A stretch of DNA of 64,000 bases from positions 1-64,000 of the forward strand of contig NZ_JOIJ01000014.1 in assembly GCF_000719975.1 (NCBI RefSeq). The letters are read 5' to 3'. This DNA comes from Prauserella rugosa (GTDB lineage Bacteria; Actinomycetota; Actinomycetes; Mycobacteriales; Pseudonocardiaceae). Below the pieces are notes generated by a model. It was not told where the DNA came from. It saw only the letters and a list, made by a program, of their open reading frames with translations, and searched no databases. The position numbers and the translations under genes were made by a program. Below, piece after piece: positions 53,644 to 64,000 of this stretch (position 1 is its first letter; every line of letters starts with the position of its first letter).

Positions 53644-55176
53644 GTGAACAGTGCGCACAGTGCCTTGCCCGAACTCACGTCCGACGTACTCGCGCGGCTG
53701 CGCGAGGCCTTCCGCCGCTGTGGCTACGACGCCGACGGGGTGGTCTCGGCCCTGGGCGGCGCCGCACACGCGGCGCTGGGCCGCGGTGAGCCGTTGCCCG
53801 CGCTGCACGCCAGTTCGGACGCCGGCGAGCTGGGCGCGCTGATCCGGCTGTTCCTGCTCGGCCGCAAGGAACCCGCGACGTCGGTGGCCGCGGCGCTGTC
53901 CCCGCTGTCGACCGACGACGCCGTCGCGGCGGGCATTCTCCGTCCCGAGGGTACCGCGGGTGAGGCCTTCCGGGCGGGCCTGGACATCCGCCCGCACGGC
54001 GACGAGGCCGGCTCGTGGTGGGTGATCGCCGATCTCGACTCCGACCACCTCGGCAGGCCCGTCGACCGCGAGCACGTGCTGGGCGTCGGCCACGCGTCGC
54101 TGAGCCTCGTGCGCGCCACGAGCAGGCGTCCCGTCGGTTCGTTGCTCGACCTCGGCACGGGCAACGGTGTCCAGGCGCTGCACGCCAGCAGGCACGCCGA
54201 ACGGATCACCGCGACCGACGTCTCACCGCGTGCACTGGCGCTGGCCCGTGCGACCTTCACGCTCAACGAGCTCGACGTCGAGCTGCTCGAGGGCGAGTGG
54301 TTCGCGCCCGTCGCGCGGCGCACGTTCGACCAGATCGTGTGCAACCCTCCGTTCGTGGTCGGCCCTCCGCGCGTCGACTACACCTACCGCGACTCCGGGC
54401 TCGCGGGCGACGACGCGAGCGCGCTGGTGGTGCGCCAGATGCCGTCGTTCCTCACCGACGGAGGCGTCGGCCAGCTGCTCGCCTCGTGGCTGCACGTCGG
54501 GGACGAGGACTGGTCGGACCGCGTGACCCGGTGGCTGCCGCACGGCACCGATGCGTGGTTCGTCCAGCGTGACGTCGCCGACCCCGCGCTGTACGTGGGC
54601 ACCTGGCTGCGGGACGCCGGCATCGACCCGCGTTCCCCTGAGGGGCTGGCCAAGGCCGAGGCGTGGCTCGAGTGGTTCGCCTCCCACGACGTGCGGGGCA
54701 TCGGATTCGGGTTCGTCACCCTGCGCAAGAACGCCGACGCAGACGCCACGCCGACCATCGTGTGCGAGGACCTGCGCCAGGCCTACGACGACCCGCTGGG
54801 CGGCGAGGCCGCCGCCTGGCTCGACCGCGTCGACTGGCTACGTCCCCGCGACGACGAGGCGTTGCTGGGCACGGCGTTCCGCGTGCCCGACACGGTGGTG
54901 CTGGAGCGCATCGACGGCCCGTCGGACGACGGGTGGGAGACGACCGTGCGGCGGCTGCACCGCACCGACGGTCCGGGCTGGCAGCACGAGGTGGACGAGC
55001 TGGCCTCCGCCCTGCTGGCGGGATGTCGCGGGATGCTGCCGTTGGAGGATCTGCTCGGACTGCTGGCCGCGGCACACGGCGAGGAGTTCCACGAACTGCG
55101 CGAGGCGGCCGTGCCGATGGTCCGCGAACTCGTCCGGCACGGCATGCTCGAACCGGCCGGAGGGACGACGCCGTGA
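53644..55176 (+). CDS. SAM-dependent methyltransferase (NPPF type)
   Basis: A 510-residue methyltransferase. An N-terminal helical domain (1-145) precedes motif I LLDLGTGNGVQAL (167-179) and motif IV NPPF, the amino-methyltransferase signature of HemK/RlmG-like enzymes. The C-terminal ~200 residues carry the family's extra domain. The target could be an amino group of RNA or protein glutamine. GTG 53644. The dtd start overlaps its stop by four bases. Confidence 0.85.
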   Translation: MNSAHSALPELTSDVLARLREAFRRCGYDADGVVSALGGAAHAALGRGEPLPALHASSDAGELGALIRLFLLGRKEPATSVAAALSPLSTDDAVAAGILRPEGTAGEAFRAGLDIRPHGDEAGSWWVIADLDSDHLGRPVDREHVLGVGHASLSLVRATSRRPVGSLLDLGTGNGVQALHASRHAERITATDVSPRALALARATFTLNELDVELLEGEWFAPVARRTFDQIVCNPPFVVGPPRVDYTYRDSGLAGDDASALVVRQMPSFLTDGGVGQLLASWLHVGDEDWSDRVTRWLPHGTDAWFVQRDVADPALYVGTWLRDAGIDPRSPEGLAKAEAWLEWFASHDVRGIGFGFVTLRKNADADATPTIVCEDLRQAYDDPLGGEAAAWLDRVDWLRPRDDEALLGTAFRVPDTVVLERIDGPSDDGWETTVRRLHRTDGPGWQHEVDELASALLAGCRGMLPLEDLLGLLAAAHGEEFHELREAAVPMVRELVRHGMLEPAGGTTP

Positions 55177-55598
55177 GGGCGGTCGTCGCGCGCGTCACCG
55201 AGGCACGCGTGACCGTCGACGACGCGGTCGTCGGCGCGTTACCCGAGCCGGGTTTGTTGGTACTGCTGGGAATTCACGCCGACGACACGTCGGACAAAGC
55301 CGACACGATGGCGCGGAAACTGCACGAACTCCGGATCCTGCAGGACGAGGAGTCCGCCGCGTCGGCCGGCGCACCGCTGCTCGTGGTCAGTCAGTTCACC
55401 CTCTACGGCGACACCCGCAAGGGCCGTCGTCCATCGTGGACGGCGGCGGCGCGGCCGGACCACGCGGAACCGCTCGTGCAAGCCGTCGTCGACGCGCTGC
55501 GCCGGCGCGGCGCGCACGTGGAGACCGGCGAATTCGGTGCCATGATGCGGGTCCACAGCGTGAACGACGGTCCGTTCACCGTGCTCGTCGAGGTCTGA
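55173..55598 (+). CDS. dtd: D-aminoacyl-tRNA deacylase
   Basis: A 141-residue DTD that clears D-amino acids (and glycine mischarged) from tRNA. The catalytic SQFTLYGD motif is at about 73-80 and the cis-Gly-Pro motif is in NDGPFT near the C-terminus. GTG 55173 overlaps the methyltransferase stop (GTGA). Leu23 is a TTA codon (55239-55241). No terminator is evident before the sigB promoter region. Confidence 0.94.
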   Translation: MRAVVARVTEARVTVDDAVVGALPEPGLLVLLGIHADDTSDKADTMARKLHELRILQDEESAASAGAPLLVVSQFTLYGDTRKGRRPSWTAAARPDHAEPLVQAVVDALRRRGAHVETGEFGAMMRVHSVNDGPFTVLVEV

Positions 55599-55968
55599 GG
55601 CAACAGCGCCCGCCCGTACCGGCACCACACCCGCCCCTCACCACCCGGGCACGCCGCCCGCGCCCGGCGGACACCTCCCCCGCCGCACTGCCCACACCAC
55701 CGGCACACGCCCGCCCGACTCCGTTCCGCACGCAGGTGAAACGCGAACGTGACCCGTTGCACAGCGAGGAAAAAGCCCGGGAACGATTTCGCATGGGCCG
55801 ACGTTGTTCGAGGTAACCGGCCACGAAGCCGGCCGGTGCGTAACGGTTCCGCAGGCTTGATCGACTGCTCTGGGGAACACACGCGCGGCAACACACACAG
55901 GCGGCGGGCATCCGCTCGTGCACGCGCCGCGTGGCACCACACGCGAGCCCGCCATCCGGGGAGGCAGA
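55599..55968. other. 370-bp sigB promoter region
   Basis: No gene is seen. It contains an ECF-type promoter candidate (55779-55807) about 160 bp before sigB and a CCGGCC/GCCGGCCGG inverted repeat near 55816-55839. A GGGGAAC near 55872-55878 is not followed by a matching -10. Confidence 0.6.
55779..55807 (+). promoter_or_regulatory. ECF-type (SigE/SigH/SigR-like) promoter of sigB
   Basis: GGGAAC (55779-55784) and CGTTGT (55802-55807) stand 17 bases apart, matching the GGAAC-N18-GTT form used by stress ECF sigma factors. The same kind of promoter drives sigB in mycobacteria. Confidence 0.7.
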
Positions 55969-57042
55969 ATGACCGTCCAGACTCTCGAACGTGAGGCCAG
56001 CGGCACCCGCGAGCACAACGCGGCGATGCCCACGGTCGACACGGTCACTGCGGTCGAACCGACCGCTGCGGAGGAGGCCGCTCCGGTCACGGCCACACCC
56101 ACCGCGGTCGTCGAGGACCTCGACGCACAGGGACCGTCCGCCGACCTCGTCCGCGTCTACCTGAACGGTATCGGCAAGACGGCACTGCTCAGCGCGGCCG
56201 AGGAGGTCGACCTCGCCAAACGCATCGAGGCGGGCGTGTACGCCCAGCACCTGTTGGACACGGCCGAGGACCTGAGCGACGAGCGCCGCTGGGAGCTGCG
56301 CATGGTCGCCCGCGACGGCCGCCGCGCCAAGAACCACCTGCTGCAGGCCAACCTGCGCCTGGTCGTCTCGCTCGCCAAGCGCTACACGGGCCGCGGCATG
56401 CCGCTGCTCGACCTGATCCAGGAGGGCAACCTGGGGCTGATCCGCGCCGTCGAGAAGTTCGACTACGCGAAGGGCTTCAAGTTCTCCACCTACGCCACGT
56501 GGTGGATCCGGCAGGCGATCACGCGCGGCATGGCCGATCAGGGCCGCACCATCCGCCTGCCCGTGCACCTCGTCGAGCAGGTGAACAAGCTCGCCCGCAT
56601 CAAGCGGGACCTGCACCAGAAGCACGGCCGCGAGGCCACCAACGAGGAACTGGCCGCCGAATCGGGCATCGCCGTGGAGAAGGTGGCGAACCTGCTGGAC
56701 CACGCACGCGACCCGGTGAGCCTGGACATGCCGGTCGGCAACGAGGAGGACGCCCCGCTCGGTGACTTCATCGAGGACTCCGAGGCCGCCGACGCCGAGA
56801 GCAGCGTCATCGCCGGACTGCTGCACGACGACATGCGCCGGGTCCTGGGCACGCTCGACGAGCGCGAGCAGAACGTGATCCGCATGCGCTACGGACTCGA
56901 CGACGGCCAGCCGCGCACGCTCGACCAGATCGGCAGGCACTTCGGCCTGTCCCGCGAGCGCGTGCGCCAGATCGAACGTGAGGTCATGACGAAGCTGCGG
57001 CAGGGCGAGCGCGCCGACAAGCTCCGCGCCTACGCCAGCTGA
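55969..57042 (+). CDS. sigB: RNA polymerase sigma factor SigB (group 2)
   Basis: A 357-residue group 2 sigma factor, closely similar to SigA in region 2 ([31 protein letters not shown]) and region 4 ([19 protein letters not shown]), but with a short Ala/Glu/Thr-rich N-terminus. It is expected to serve stationary-phase and stress genes. ATG 55969 has GGGGAGG about 4 bases upstream. It carries an ECF-type promoter upstream. It matches Rv2710. The ideR gene that follows sigB in mycobacteria is not here. Confidence 0.95.
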   Translation: MTVQTLEREASGTREHNAAMPTVDTVTAVEPTAAEEAAPVTATPTAVVEDLDAQGPSADLVRVYLNGIGKTALLSAAEEVDLAKRIEAGVYAQHLLDTAEDLSDERRWELRMVARDGRRAKNHLLQANLRLVVSLAKRYTGRGMPLLDLIQEGNLGLIRAVEKFDYAKGFKFSTYATWWIRQAITRGMADQGRTIRLPVHLVEQVNKLARIKRDLHQKHGREATNEELAAESGIAVEKVANLLDHARDPVSLDMPVGNEEDAPLGDFIEDSEAADAESSVIAGLLHDDMRRVLGTLDEREQNVIRMRYGLDDGQPRTLDQIGRHFGLSRERVRQIEREVMTKLRQGERADKLRAYAS

Positions 57043-57448
57043 CGCCTCCCCGTGCGCGCACGCCACGTGCCCCCGCCGTCAGGCGTTTCCCCAGGTCAGA
57101 CGCTGGTACGAACATTTCTGCGCGAACGACGCAACCTTTCGCGCCACCGGACGTCTTCCTAGTGGGGTTAGGGCAACGTGGCATGCGCTTCCACGGAGCA
57201 TGTCGCTGCCTGTAGAAGGCCGGGTCCCTCGGGGTGGGACCCGGCCTTCGTCTTGTCTTTCGCCTTGTCGTTCGTCCGGCCGCCCGCCGCGTGGCCGGTA
57301 CGCCTGCCGCTCCGCCGGGACGCGCAGGCTCACCCCGCGTGATCTGCATCGCGCGGACTCGTCCTGCCCATCCGGCGGCATCGCGTTCCGTTGTACGGTC
57401 ACCTCGTTTCGTGAATGACCGCCCACCACCGCGCGCAACGGAGCAGCC
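57043..57448 (+). ncRNA. Candidate structured RNA or long sigB 3' UTR ending in a terminator
   Basis: The 406-bp gap after sigB has no coding support. A strong terminator (57215-57249) sits 172 bases after the sigB stop. It is preceded by small repeats that can pair (GCATGC...GCATG near 57181-57202; GTGG...CCAC). This suggests either an unusually long sigB 3' UTR or a separate small RNA of roughly 100-170 nt. No promoter is convincing. Confidence 0.3.
57215..57249 (+). terminator. Rho-independent terminator in the sigB-fumarase gap
   Basis: A perfect 14-bp stem (GAAGGCCGGGTCCC / GGGACCCGGCCTTC), loop TCGGGGT, is followed by a T-rich GTCTTGTCTTT. This is the most classical terminator in the window. 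Confidence 0.92.
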
Positions 57449-59128
<1,680 letters not shown>

Positions 59129-59167
59129 CGGCAGGTTCCGGACGTCCGCCGGCCTTCGGCGGCTGGC

Positions 59168-59217
59168 TCCGGGTGTCCATCCGCTCGCCCCCCGACGGGA
59201 GCGGATGGACACCCGGA
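59168..59217. terminator. 19-bp hairpin between convergent fumarase and SRPBCC genes
   Basis: A perfect 19-bp stem (TCCGGGTGTCCATCCGCTC and its complement) with a 12-base loop begins 39 bases after the fumarase stop and ends 2 bases before the stop of the convergent gene. Confidence 0.9.
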
Positions 59218-59219
59218 CG

Positions 59220-59657
59220 TCACTGCGCGGCGAAGTGCCCGACGAGACGTTCGAGCGTCTTGGCGATCGCCGCCTTGTTCCGACGCGGGATCGGTGTGCG
59301 GTCCATGAGGAACGGGACGAGCGAGGGTGCCCAGTCGAACGTCTCGGTCACCTCCGTGGTGCCGTCCTCGTGGGGGCTCAGTTCCCAGCGCCAGCGGTGG
59401 CCGTAGAAGTGCCGCCACGCGATGAGCCGGTCCTGTTCGTACTCGACGACGGTGTTGGTGATGCGGTAGCGGGCTCCGAGTTTCATGTCCATCGCGAACC
59501 GCGACCCCAGCTCGAGCGTGGCGGGGTTGCCCTCGCGTGCGGCACGCACGGTGCCCGAGCCGTCGAGGATCGGATGCTGGGCCGGATCGGTGAGCAGCGC
59601 GAAGATCTCCGACGCAGGGGCCGGGACGGTGCGGCTGACGCTGACCTGTCGTGTCAT
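59220..59657 (-). CDS. SRPBCC-superfamily protein
   Basis: A 145-residue START/Bet v1-fold (SRPBCC) protein with the usual VSVSRTVPAPASEIFALLTDPAQHP opening, a GSRFAMDMKLGARYRITNTV strand pair and a C-terminal helix. It probably binds a hydrophobic ligand; substrate is unknown. ATG 59657. The lipoprotein gene lies 20 bp upstream on the same strand, so they may be co-transcribed. Confidence 0.85.
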   Translation of the reverse strand: MTRQVSVSRTVPAPASEIFALLTDPAQHPILDGSGTVRAAREGNPATLELGSRFAMDMKLGARYRITNTVVEYEQDRLIAWRHFYGHRWRWELSPHEDGTTEVTETFDWAPSLVPFLMDRTPIPRRNKAAIAKTLERLVGHFAAQ

Positions 59658-59677
59658 GCGCTCACGCTAGGCGCTGA

Positions 59678-60136
59678 TCACTCCTTGCGGGTCGTGTGCT
59701 CCAGCACAAGGGTCCGCTCCCCCAGCGGCGCGTCCAGGCGCACATCGACCGGCGGGTAGCGGATGTCCATCGTGCACATCATCTTGCCCGCGGTCTCGGT
59801 CTCGACCAGCAGGACGGAGACGGTGTCGGCGTCCTGTTCGGTCACCTCGGCGCTGGCCTTGCCGCATCCGCCTTCCTGCGCGGTGATGGTCAGGGTGCGC
59901 CCCTTCGCCGTGGCCTCGCGCGGAAACCCCTCGGGCAGGCCGCGGCCGTTGAGCTGGTCGGCCGGCACGGGGCCGTCCTGGGCCTCGTGGTCGGCCGGCT
60001 GTTTCTTGAGCGCCTCCGACGCCGATTCGGACGGCTCGTGCCCTCCGCCGGCCGGGGCGTCGCCGGGGGCCTGCCCGCATGCGGCCAGCACACCGATGCC
60101 CAGCGCGGCGCCCGCGATCGTCTCTTTCCATCTCAT
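59678..60136 (-). CDS. Small lipoprotein of unknown function
   Basis: A 152-residue lipoprotein. MRWKETIAGAALGIGVLAAC gives the lipobox LAAC with Cys20. The mature part is polar, with two cysteines (GGCGK and MMCTMD) likely forming a disulfide, and ends in a beta-rich domain. No family is recognised. ATG 60136 lies only 41 bp from the divergent permease start. It is followed on the same strand by the SRPBCC gene. Confidence 0.75.
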   Translation of the reverse strand: MRWKETIAGAALGIGVLAACGQAPGDAPAGGGHEPSESASEALKKQPADHEAQDGPVPADQLNGRGLPEGFPREATAKGRTLTITAQEGGCGKASAEVTEQDADTVSVLLVETETAGKMMCTMDIRYPPVDVRLDAPLGERTLVLEHTTRKE

Positions 60137-60177
60137 GTTCGTCTGGACGTAACAGCCCACGGGATAGGTTGCACGGG

Positions 60178-61404
60178 ATGACTGCGGATCGACTCGCCCG
60201 CCGACTCGGCACTCGCCAGGCCGTGGTCGTGGGGCTCAGCGCGATGATCGGCGCCGGGGTGTTCACGGCGTTCGCCCCGGCTGCCGCGGCGGCGGGCGCG
60301 GCGTTGCCGATCGCGCTGCTCGTGGCCGGCGTGGTGGCGTACTGCAACGCGACGTCGTCGGCCCGCCTCGCGGTGCGGTATCCGGACTCGGGCGGGACGT
60401 ACGTCTACGGCAGGGAACGTCTCGGCCCGTTCTGGGGGTACCTGGCCGGCTGGGGGTTCGTGGTCGGCAAGACGGCGAGCTGCGCGGCGATGGCGCTGAC
60501 CGTCGTGGCGTATGCGGCGCCGAACCTGGAGGGCCCGTGGCCGGGTCTGCTGGCGGCGGCCGTCGTGGCGGCGTTGACGCTGCTGAACTATCACGGGGTG
60601 CAGCGGTCGGCGCGGGCCGCCGCGGTACTGGTGACGATCAGTCTGCTGGTGCTCGCGGCCGCCGTGGTCGCCGTGTTCGCCGCGGGCGAGCCGGACGCGG
60701 GCGGCCTGGACGTCACGGTGGGCACCGGCCCGCTGGGCGTGCTGCAGGCGGCCGGCCTGTTGTTCTTCGCCTTCGCCGGGTACGCGCGCATCGCGACCCT
60801 GGCCGAGGAGGTCCGCGATCCGGAGCGCACCATCCCCCGTGCCGTGACGTGGGCACTCGGCCTCGTGCTCGCCGTGTACGCCGCGGTCGCGCTCGCCCTG
60901 CTGGTGCAGCTGGGCCCGGACGGCATCGCCGACGCACAGGACCCGGTGGCCGAGGCGGTCGCCTCCACGGGGCTGACCGCCCTGGTCCCGGTCGTGCGGA
61001 TCGGCGCGGTGCTCGCGGCGCTGGGCGCGCTGCTGGCTCTGGTGCTGGGTGTGTCCCGGACGGTGCTGGCGATGTCGCGGGACCGGCATCTCCCCCACGG
61101 CCTGGCGGCGGTGCACCCGCGTCACGGCGTGCCGCATCGGGCCGAGGTCGTGGTCGGCATCGTGGTGGCGCTGGTGGCGGCGACGGTCGATCTGCGCGGC
61201 GCGATCGGGTTCTCGTCGTTCGCGGTCCTGGTGTACTACGCGGTCGCCAACGCCAGTGCGTTCACGCTCGGCCGCCGGATCGTCCCCGTGGTGGGGCTCA
61301 CCGGATGTGTCCTGCTGGCGGCCACCCTGCCGACCGTGTCCGTCCTCAGTGGACTCGCCGTCCTCGCGGCAGGCACACTCGCCTACGCACTCAGGCGTCG
61401 CTGA
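60178..61404 (+). CDS. APC-family amino-acid permease
   Basis: A 408-residue membrane protein with about 12 segments of the APC (amino acid-polyamine-organocation) family. The first helix has VVGLSAMIGAGVFTAFAP (17-34), and RYPDSGGTYVYGRERLG (67-83) and FAFAGYARIATLAEEVRDPERTIPRA follow. Substrate is unknown. ATG 60178. The last 14 bases overlap the end of the convergent nitronate monooxygenase gene. Confidence 0.88.
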   Translation: MTADRLARRLGTRQAVVVGLSAMIGAGVFTAFAPAAAAAGAALPIALLVAGVVAYCNATSSARLAVRYPDSGGTYVYGRERLGPFWGYLAGWGFVVGKTASCAAMALTVVAYAAPNLEGPWPGLLAAAVVAALTLLNYHGVQRSARAAAVLVTISLLVLAAAVVAVFAAGEPDAGGLDVTVGTGPLGVLQAAGLLFFAFAGYARIATLAEEVRDPERTIPRAVTWALGLVLAVYAAVALALLVQLGPDGIADAQDPVAEAVASTGLTALVPVVRIGAVLAALGALLALVLGVSRTVLAMSRDRHLPHGLAAVHPRHGVPHRAEVVVGIVVALVAATVDLRGAIGFSSFAVLVYYAVANASAFTLGRRIVPVVGLTGCVLLAATLPTVSVLSGLAVLAAGTLAYALRRR

Positions 61405-62500
61405 TCTCGGTGAGGCGGGTGACGGCGTCGGTGAAACCCGAGGCGAGGTCGGCCACCACGTCGGCGACCGGGCGGACCTCGTTCATCCGCCCCACGATCT
61501 GGCCCACGGGCATCGACACCACCGACGGGTCGGACGAGGCGTGGATGCGGTTGTGCGCCGGAGCCACGAGCAGGTTCTGCAGTGGCATCGGCAACGGTTC
61601 CGGGGCGTCCGGTTGCGACCACGCCTCGGTCCACCGCGTCTTCAGCAGCCGCGCCGGTTTGCCCGTGTAGATCCGGGTGCGCACCGTGTCGGCCGACGTT
61701 GCGGCCACGAGCGCCTGCTGCATCGGCTCCGACTCCGGCATCGTCTCGAGGTATTCGCGCGTCGCCAACCAGATCGAGCCGGTCCACACCCCCTGGGCAC
61801 CCAGCGCGAGTGCCGCAGCCGCCTGCCTGCCCGAGCCGATACCACCTGCGGCCAGTACGGGAGCGCGGTCGCCGACAGCGTCCACGATCTCGGGCAGGAG
61901 CACCATGGACGCGATCTCGCCCGTGTGCCCACCGGCCTCGTGGCCCTGTGCGACGACGAAGTCCACACCGCGCTCGACGTGCCGCGCGGCGTGCTCGGCC
62001 TTCCCGGCGAGCGCGGCGACCGGAACGCCGGCGTCGTGAGCCTGGGCGATGACGTCGGCGGGCGGCGAGCCGAGCGCGTTGGCGATCAGCGCGATCGGAT
62101 GCTCCAGCGCCACCTCGACGTGCGAACGCGCCACCGAGTGCAGCCAGCCCAGCACCCCGTCCCGCCCTTGCCCCTCGGGCAGTTCCGGCACGCCCAGCTG
62201 CGCGAGGGTGCGGTCGACGAATTCCCGATGCTCAGCCGGAATCAACGTGGCCGGGTCGACGCCCTTCACCTCGTCCGGCACCTTCGCGGGCATGACGACG
62301 TCGACGCCGTAGGGCCTGCCGCCGGTGTTGGCGTCCATCCAGCCGAGCACCTTGTCGAGCTCGTCGGCGTCGTTGAACCGGACGCAGCCCAGCACGCCGA
62401 GTCCACCGGCACGGCTGATCGCGGCCGCGACGTGCTCGGACGGCGTGAAGCCGATGATCGGCAGGTCGATGCCGAGGGTGTCGCACAGGGTCGTGCGCAT
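61391..62500 (-). CDS. Nitronate monooxygenase family protein
   Basis: A 369-residue FMN-dependent TIM-barrel protein. Family signs are VAQGHEAGGHTG with the catalytic His, APVLAAGGIGSGRQAAAALALGA (FMN phosphate) and GVWTGSIWLAT. It may oxidise alkyl nitronates or act as an enoyl reductase-like enzyme on other substrates. ATG 62500. The gene follows an acyl-CoA synthetase gene by 46 bp on the same strand and may be in its operon, which would favour a lipid-linked role. Confidence 0.88.
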   Translation of the reverse strand: MRTTLCDTLGIDLPIIGFTPSEHVAAAISRAGGLGVLGCVRFNDADELDKVLGWMDANTGGRPYGVDVVMPAKVPDEVKGVDPATLIPAEHREFVDRTLAQLGVPELPEGQGRDGVLGWLHSVARSHVEVALEHPIALIANALGSPPADVIAQAHDAGVPVAALAGKAEHAARHVERGVDFVVAQGHEAGGHTGEIASMVLLPEIVDAVGDRAPVLAAGGIGSGRQAAAALALGAQGVWTGSIWLATREYLETMPESEPMQQALVAATSADTVRTRIYTGKPARLLKTRWTEAWSQPDAPEPLPMPLQNLLVAPAHNRIHASSDPSVVSMPVGQIVGRMNEVRPVADVVADLASGFTDAVTRLTEISDA

Positions 62501-62546
62501 CGCATCCTCCTCGTGAGGGGTCGTCGGGGCCCGGACGCGGCCGTGA

Positions 62547-64000
62547 CTAGGCCGTCAACTTCTCCGTGTCGGGCGCACGGCCGGCGGCGTGGCGCTGCGC
62601 CCACGGGTAGTCGGGTTTGCCGCTGGGGAGCCGTTCGACGTGGTCGACGACCCACACGCTGCGCGGCACCTTGTACCCGGCGATCTCACCCCGCACGTGG
62701 GCCTCCAGCGCGGCCAGGTCGAGACTCGCCCCTGCCCGCGGTTCGACGAGCGCGCCCACCCGCTGTCCCATGCGGTCGTCGGGCACGCCGATGACGAGCG
62801 CGTCGAACACGTCCGGATGCGACTTCAACGCACCCTCGACCTCTTCGGGGAAGACCTTCTCTCCACCGGTGTTCACGCACTGCGACCCACGGCCCAGCAA
62901 CGTGACCGTCCCGTCGGCCTCGTAGCGGGCGTAGTCGCCCGGCACGACGTAACGCACGCCCCCGGCCTCCACGAAGATGGTCTCGCTCTTGTCGGGGTCC
63001 TTGTAGTAGCCGAGCGGGACGTGCCCGCGCCGTCCGATGCGCCCGACCGCGCCCGGTTCGGCGGGGACCACGGCATCCGAATCGTCGAGCAGCACCGCGT
63101 CCTTGCCGACGTTCACACGGGGACCCGCGGAGTGATCGGCGTCGCGGGCCATCATGCCGATGCCGGTGAATCCGCTCTCCGACGAGCCGATCGCGTCCGT
63201 CAGCACCAGGTTCGGGAACTCGGCCAGATACTCCTGTTTGACCGACTGCGAGAACAGCGCGGCGTGACTCGACACCGCGACGATCGAGGACGCGTCGTAC
63301 GACCCGGACCGGTAGGCGTCGAGCAACGGCCGCGCCATCGCGTCGCCGACGATCGTGACGACGTTGACGCGATGGCGTTCGATCGCCCGCCAGATGTCGT
63401 CGGCGTCGAACTGCGGGACGAACACCACGGTGCCGCAGGCGAACAGCGCGCCGAACGCGGCCCACTGCGCGGCACCGTGGATCAGCGGCGCGGCGGGCAG
63501 GCGCACCATGGCACCGTCTCTGCCCTGCTCGGCGAGCGTCCACTCGTCGGCGACGTACTCGCCGGTGACGAAGTCGATGCCCCCGCCGAGCGCGCGGAAG
63601 ACGTCCTCGTGACGCCACATGACGCCTTTCGGATATCCCGTGGTGCCGCCGGTGTAGAGGATGTAGAGATCGTCGCCGCTGCGGGCGGGGAAGTCCCGGT
63701 CCGCGCGGCCGGACGCCACGGCGTCCTCGTAGGCCGCCGCACCGGAAGGGGCCTCGACGTCCGACCCGTCCTCGATGACGAAAACGTGTTTCAGTTTGGG
63801 CAGGTCGCCCCGCACCGCCGACACCCGCGGCGAATACTGCCGCTCGTGCATCAGCGCGACGACGTCGCCGTTGTCGAGCAGGTGCTGCAGCTCGGCTTCG
63901 ACGTAGCGGTAATTGACGTTGATCGCGATCGCCCGCAGCTTGTACGCCGCGAACATCGTCTCGATCATTTCCAGTGAGTTTCGCGAGTACACGCCGATGT
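62547..64000 (-). CDS. Acyl-CoA synthetase (FadD-type), 5' end outside the window
   Basis: The C-terminal ~484 residues of an acyl-CoA synthetase. The frame stays open to the window edge (IGVYSRNSLEMIE...), so the N-terminus is missing. The AMP-binding loop is LYTGGTTGYPKGVMW; the SSESGFTG, GDYARYEADG and C-terminal lysine region (ERLPSGKPDYPW) are present. It activates a carboxylic acid to the CoA thioester through an acyl-adenylate. The mycobacterial FadD group including FadD19/FadD17-like enzymes is comparable in style; the substrate is unknown. It is upstream of the nitronate monooxygenase gene. Confidence 0.93.
   Translation of the reverse strand, partial: IGVYSRNSLEMIETMFAAYKLRAIAINVNYRYVEAELQHLLDNGDVVALMHERQYSPRVSAVRGDLPKLKHVFVIEDGSDVEAPSGAAAYEDAVASGRADRDFPARSGDDLYILYTGGTTGYPKGVMWRHEDVFRALGGGIDFVTGEYVADEWTLAEQGRDGAMVRLPAAPLIHGAAQWAAFGALFACGTVVFVPQFDADDIWRAIERHRVNVVTIVGDAMARPLLDAYRSGSYDASSIVAVSSHAALFSQSVKQEYLAEFPNLVLTDAIGSSESGFTGIGMMARDADHSAGPRVNVGKDAVLLDDSDAVVPAEPGAVGRIGRRGHVPLGYYKDPDKSETIFVEAGGVRYVVPGDYARYEADGTVTLLGRGSQCVNTGGEKVFPEEVEGALKSHPDVFDALVIGVPDDRMGQRVGALVEPRAGASLDLAALEAHVRGEIAGYKVPRSVWVVDHVERLPSGKPDYPWAQRHAAGRAPDTEKLTA

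Overview
The window is high-GC actinobacterial chromosome: GTG and TTG starts are common, coding regions have G/C in nearly every third position, and gene order follows the Mycobacterium tuberculosis block Rv2674-Rv2710 (msrB, hemQ-hemY-hemE, DUF3000, HRDC ribonuclease D, dxs, RNA methyltransferase/APC permease, ceoB-ceoC, DUF3159, OB-fold, alpha/beta hydrolase, DUF3710, dut, DUF3093, DUF4193, cei, suhB, ppgK, sigA, DEAD-like helicase, YihY, DUF3039, sigB). Interspersed genes not in that order (gluconate module, C69 peptidase, PsuG/PsuK, class I fumarase) and overall style fit Pseudonocardiales (Saccharomonospora, Prauserella or Amycolatopsis type). The genus is an inference. I see no rRNA, tRNA, CRISPR array, transposase, integrase or prophage.

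Layout. 1-10.5 kb: an intergenic long inverted repeat, DUF2252, PAP2, zapE, a RibD-C-like reductase, a hydrolase-like lipoprotein that lacks its nucleophile serine, an AMP-ligase-like protein, a VTT membrane protein, a Ser/Thr kinase and msrB. 10.6-17.9 kb: a VapBC-type toxin-antitoxin pair with a two-site operator, the coproporphyrin-dependent haem genes hemE-hemY-hemQ, DUF3000, an orphan NarL-type regulator and ribonuclease D. 18-21.4 kb: a translationally coupled fadA-fadB beta-oxidation operon with a perfect 16-bp operator-like palindrome. 21.4-26.4 kb: a secreted C69-like hydrolase flanked by near-identical 21-bp repeats, a lipoprotein, and a two-component system. 26.5-31.5 kb: dxs and a gluconate module (GntR regulator, kinase, permease). 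31.5-47.3 kb: the conserved K+/envelope/housekeeping block ending in ppgK-sigA. 47.4-64 kb: helicase, YihY, pseudouridine catabolism, dtd, sigB, fumarase, an amino-acid permease, a nitronate monooxygenase-like enzyme and a truncated acyl-CoA synthetase.

Most genes are housekeeping. Regulation is the more readable layer: strong hairpin terminators sit at most convergent junctions, an ECF-type (SigE/SigH-like) promoter is visible before sigB, and operator palindromes stand before fadA, vapB, dxs and gntK/gntR. In-frame or intergenic tandem repeats recur (hemY, the response regulator tail, yihY, before cei, next to vapC). I found no convincing new multi-gene system. The best oddities are the repeat-flanked peptidase gene, the apparent pseudoenzymes, the long inverted repeat at the left end and the kinase gene whose Shine-Dalgarno sequence faces no canonical start codon.
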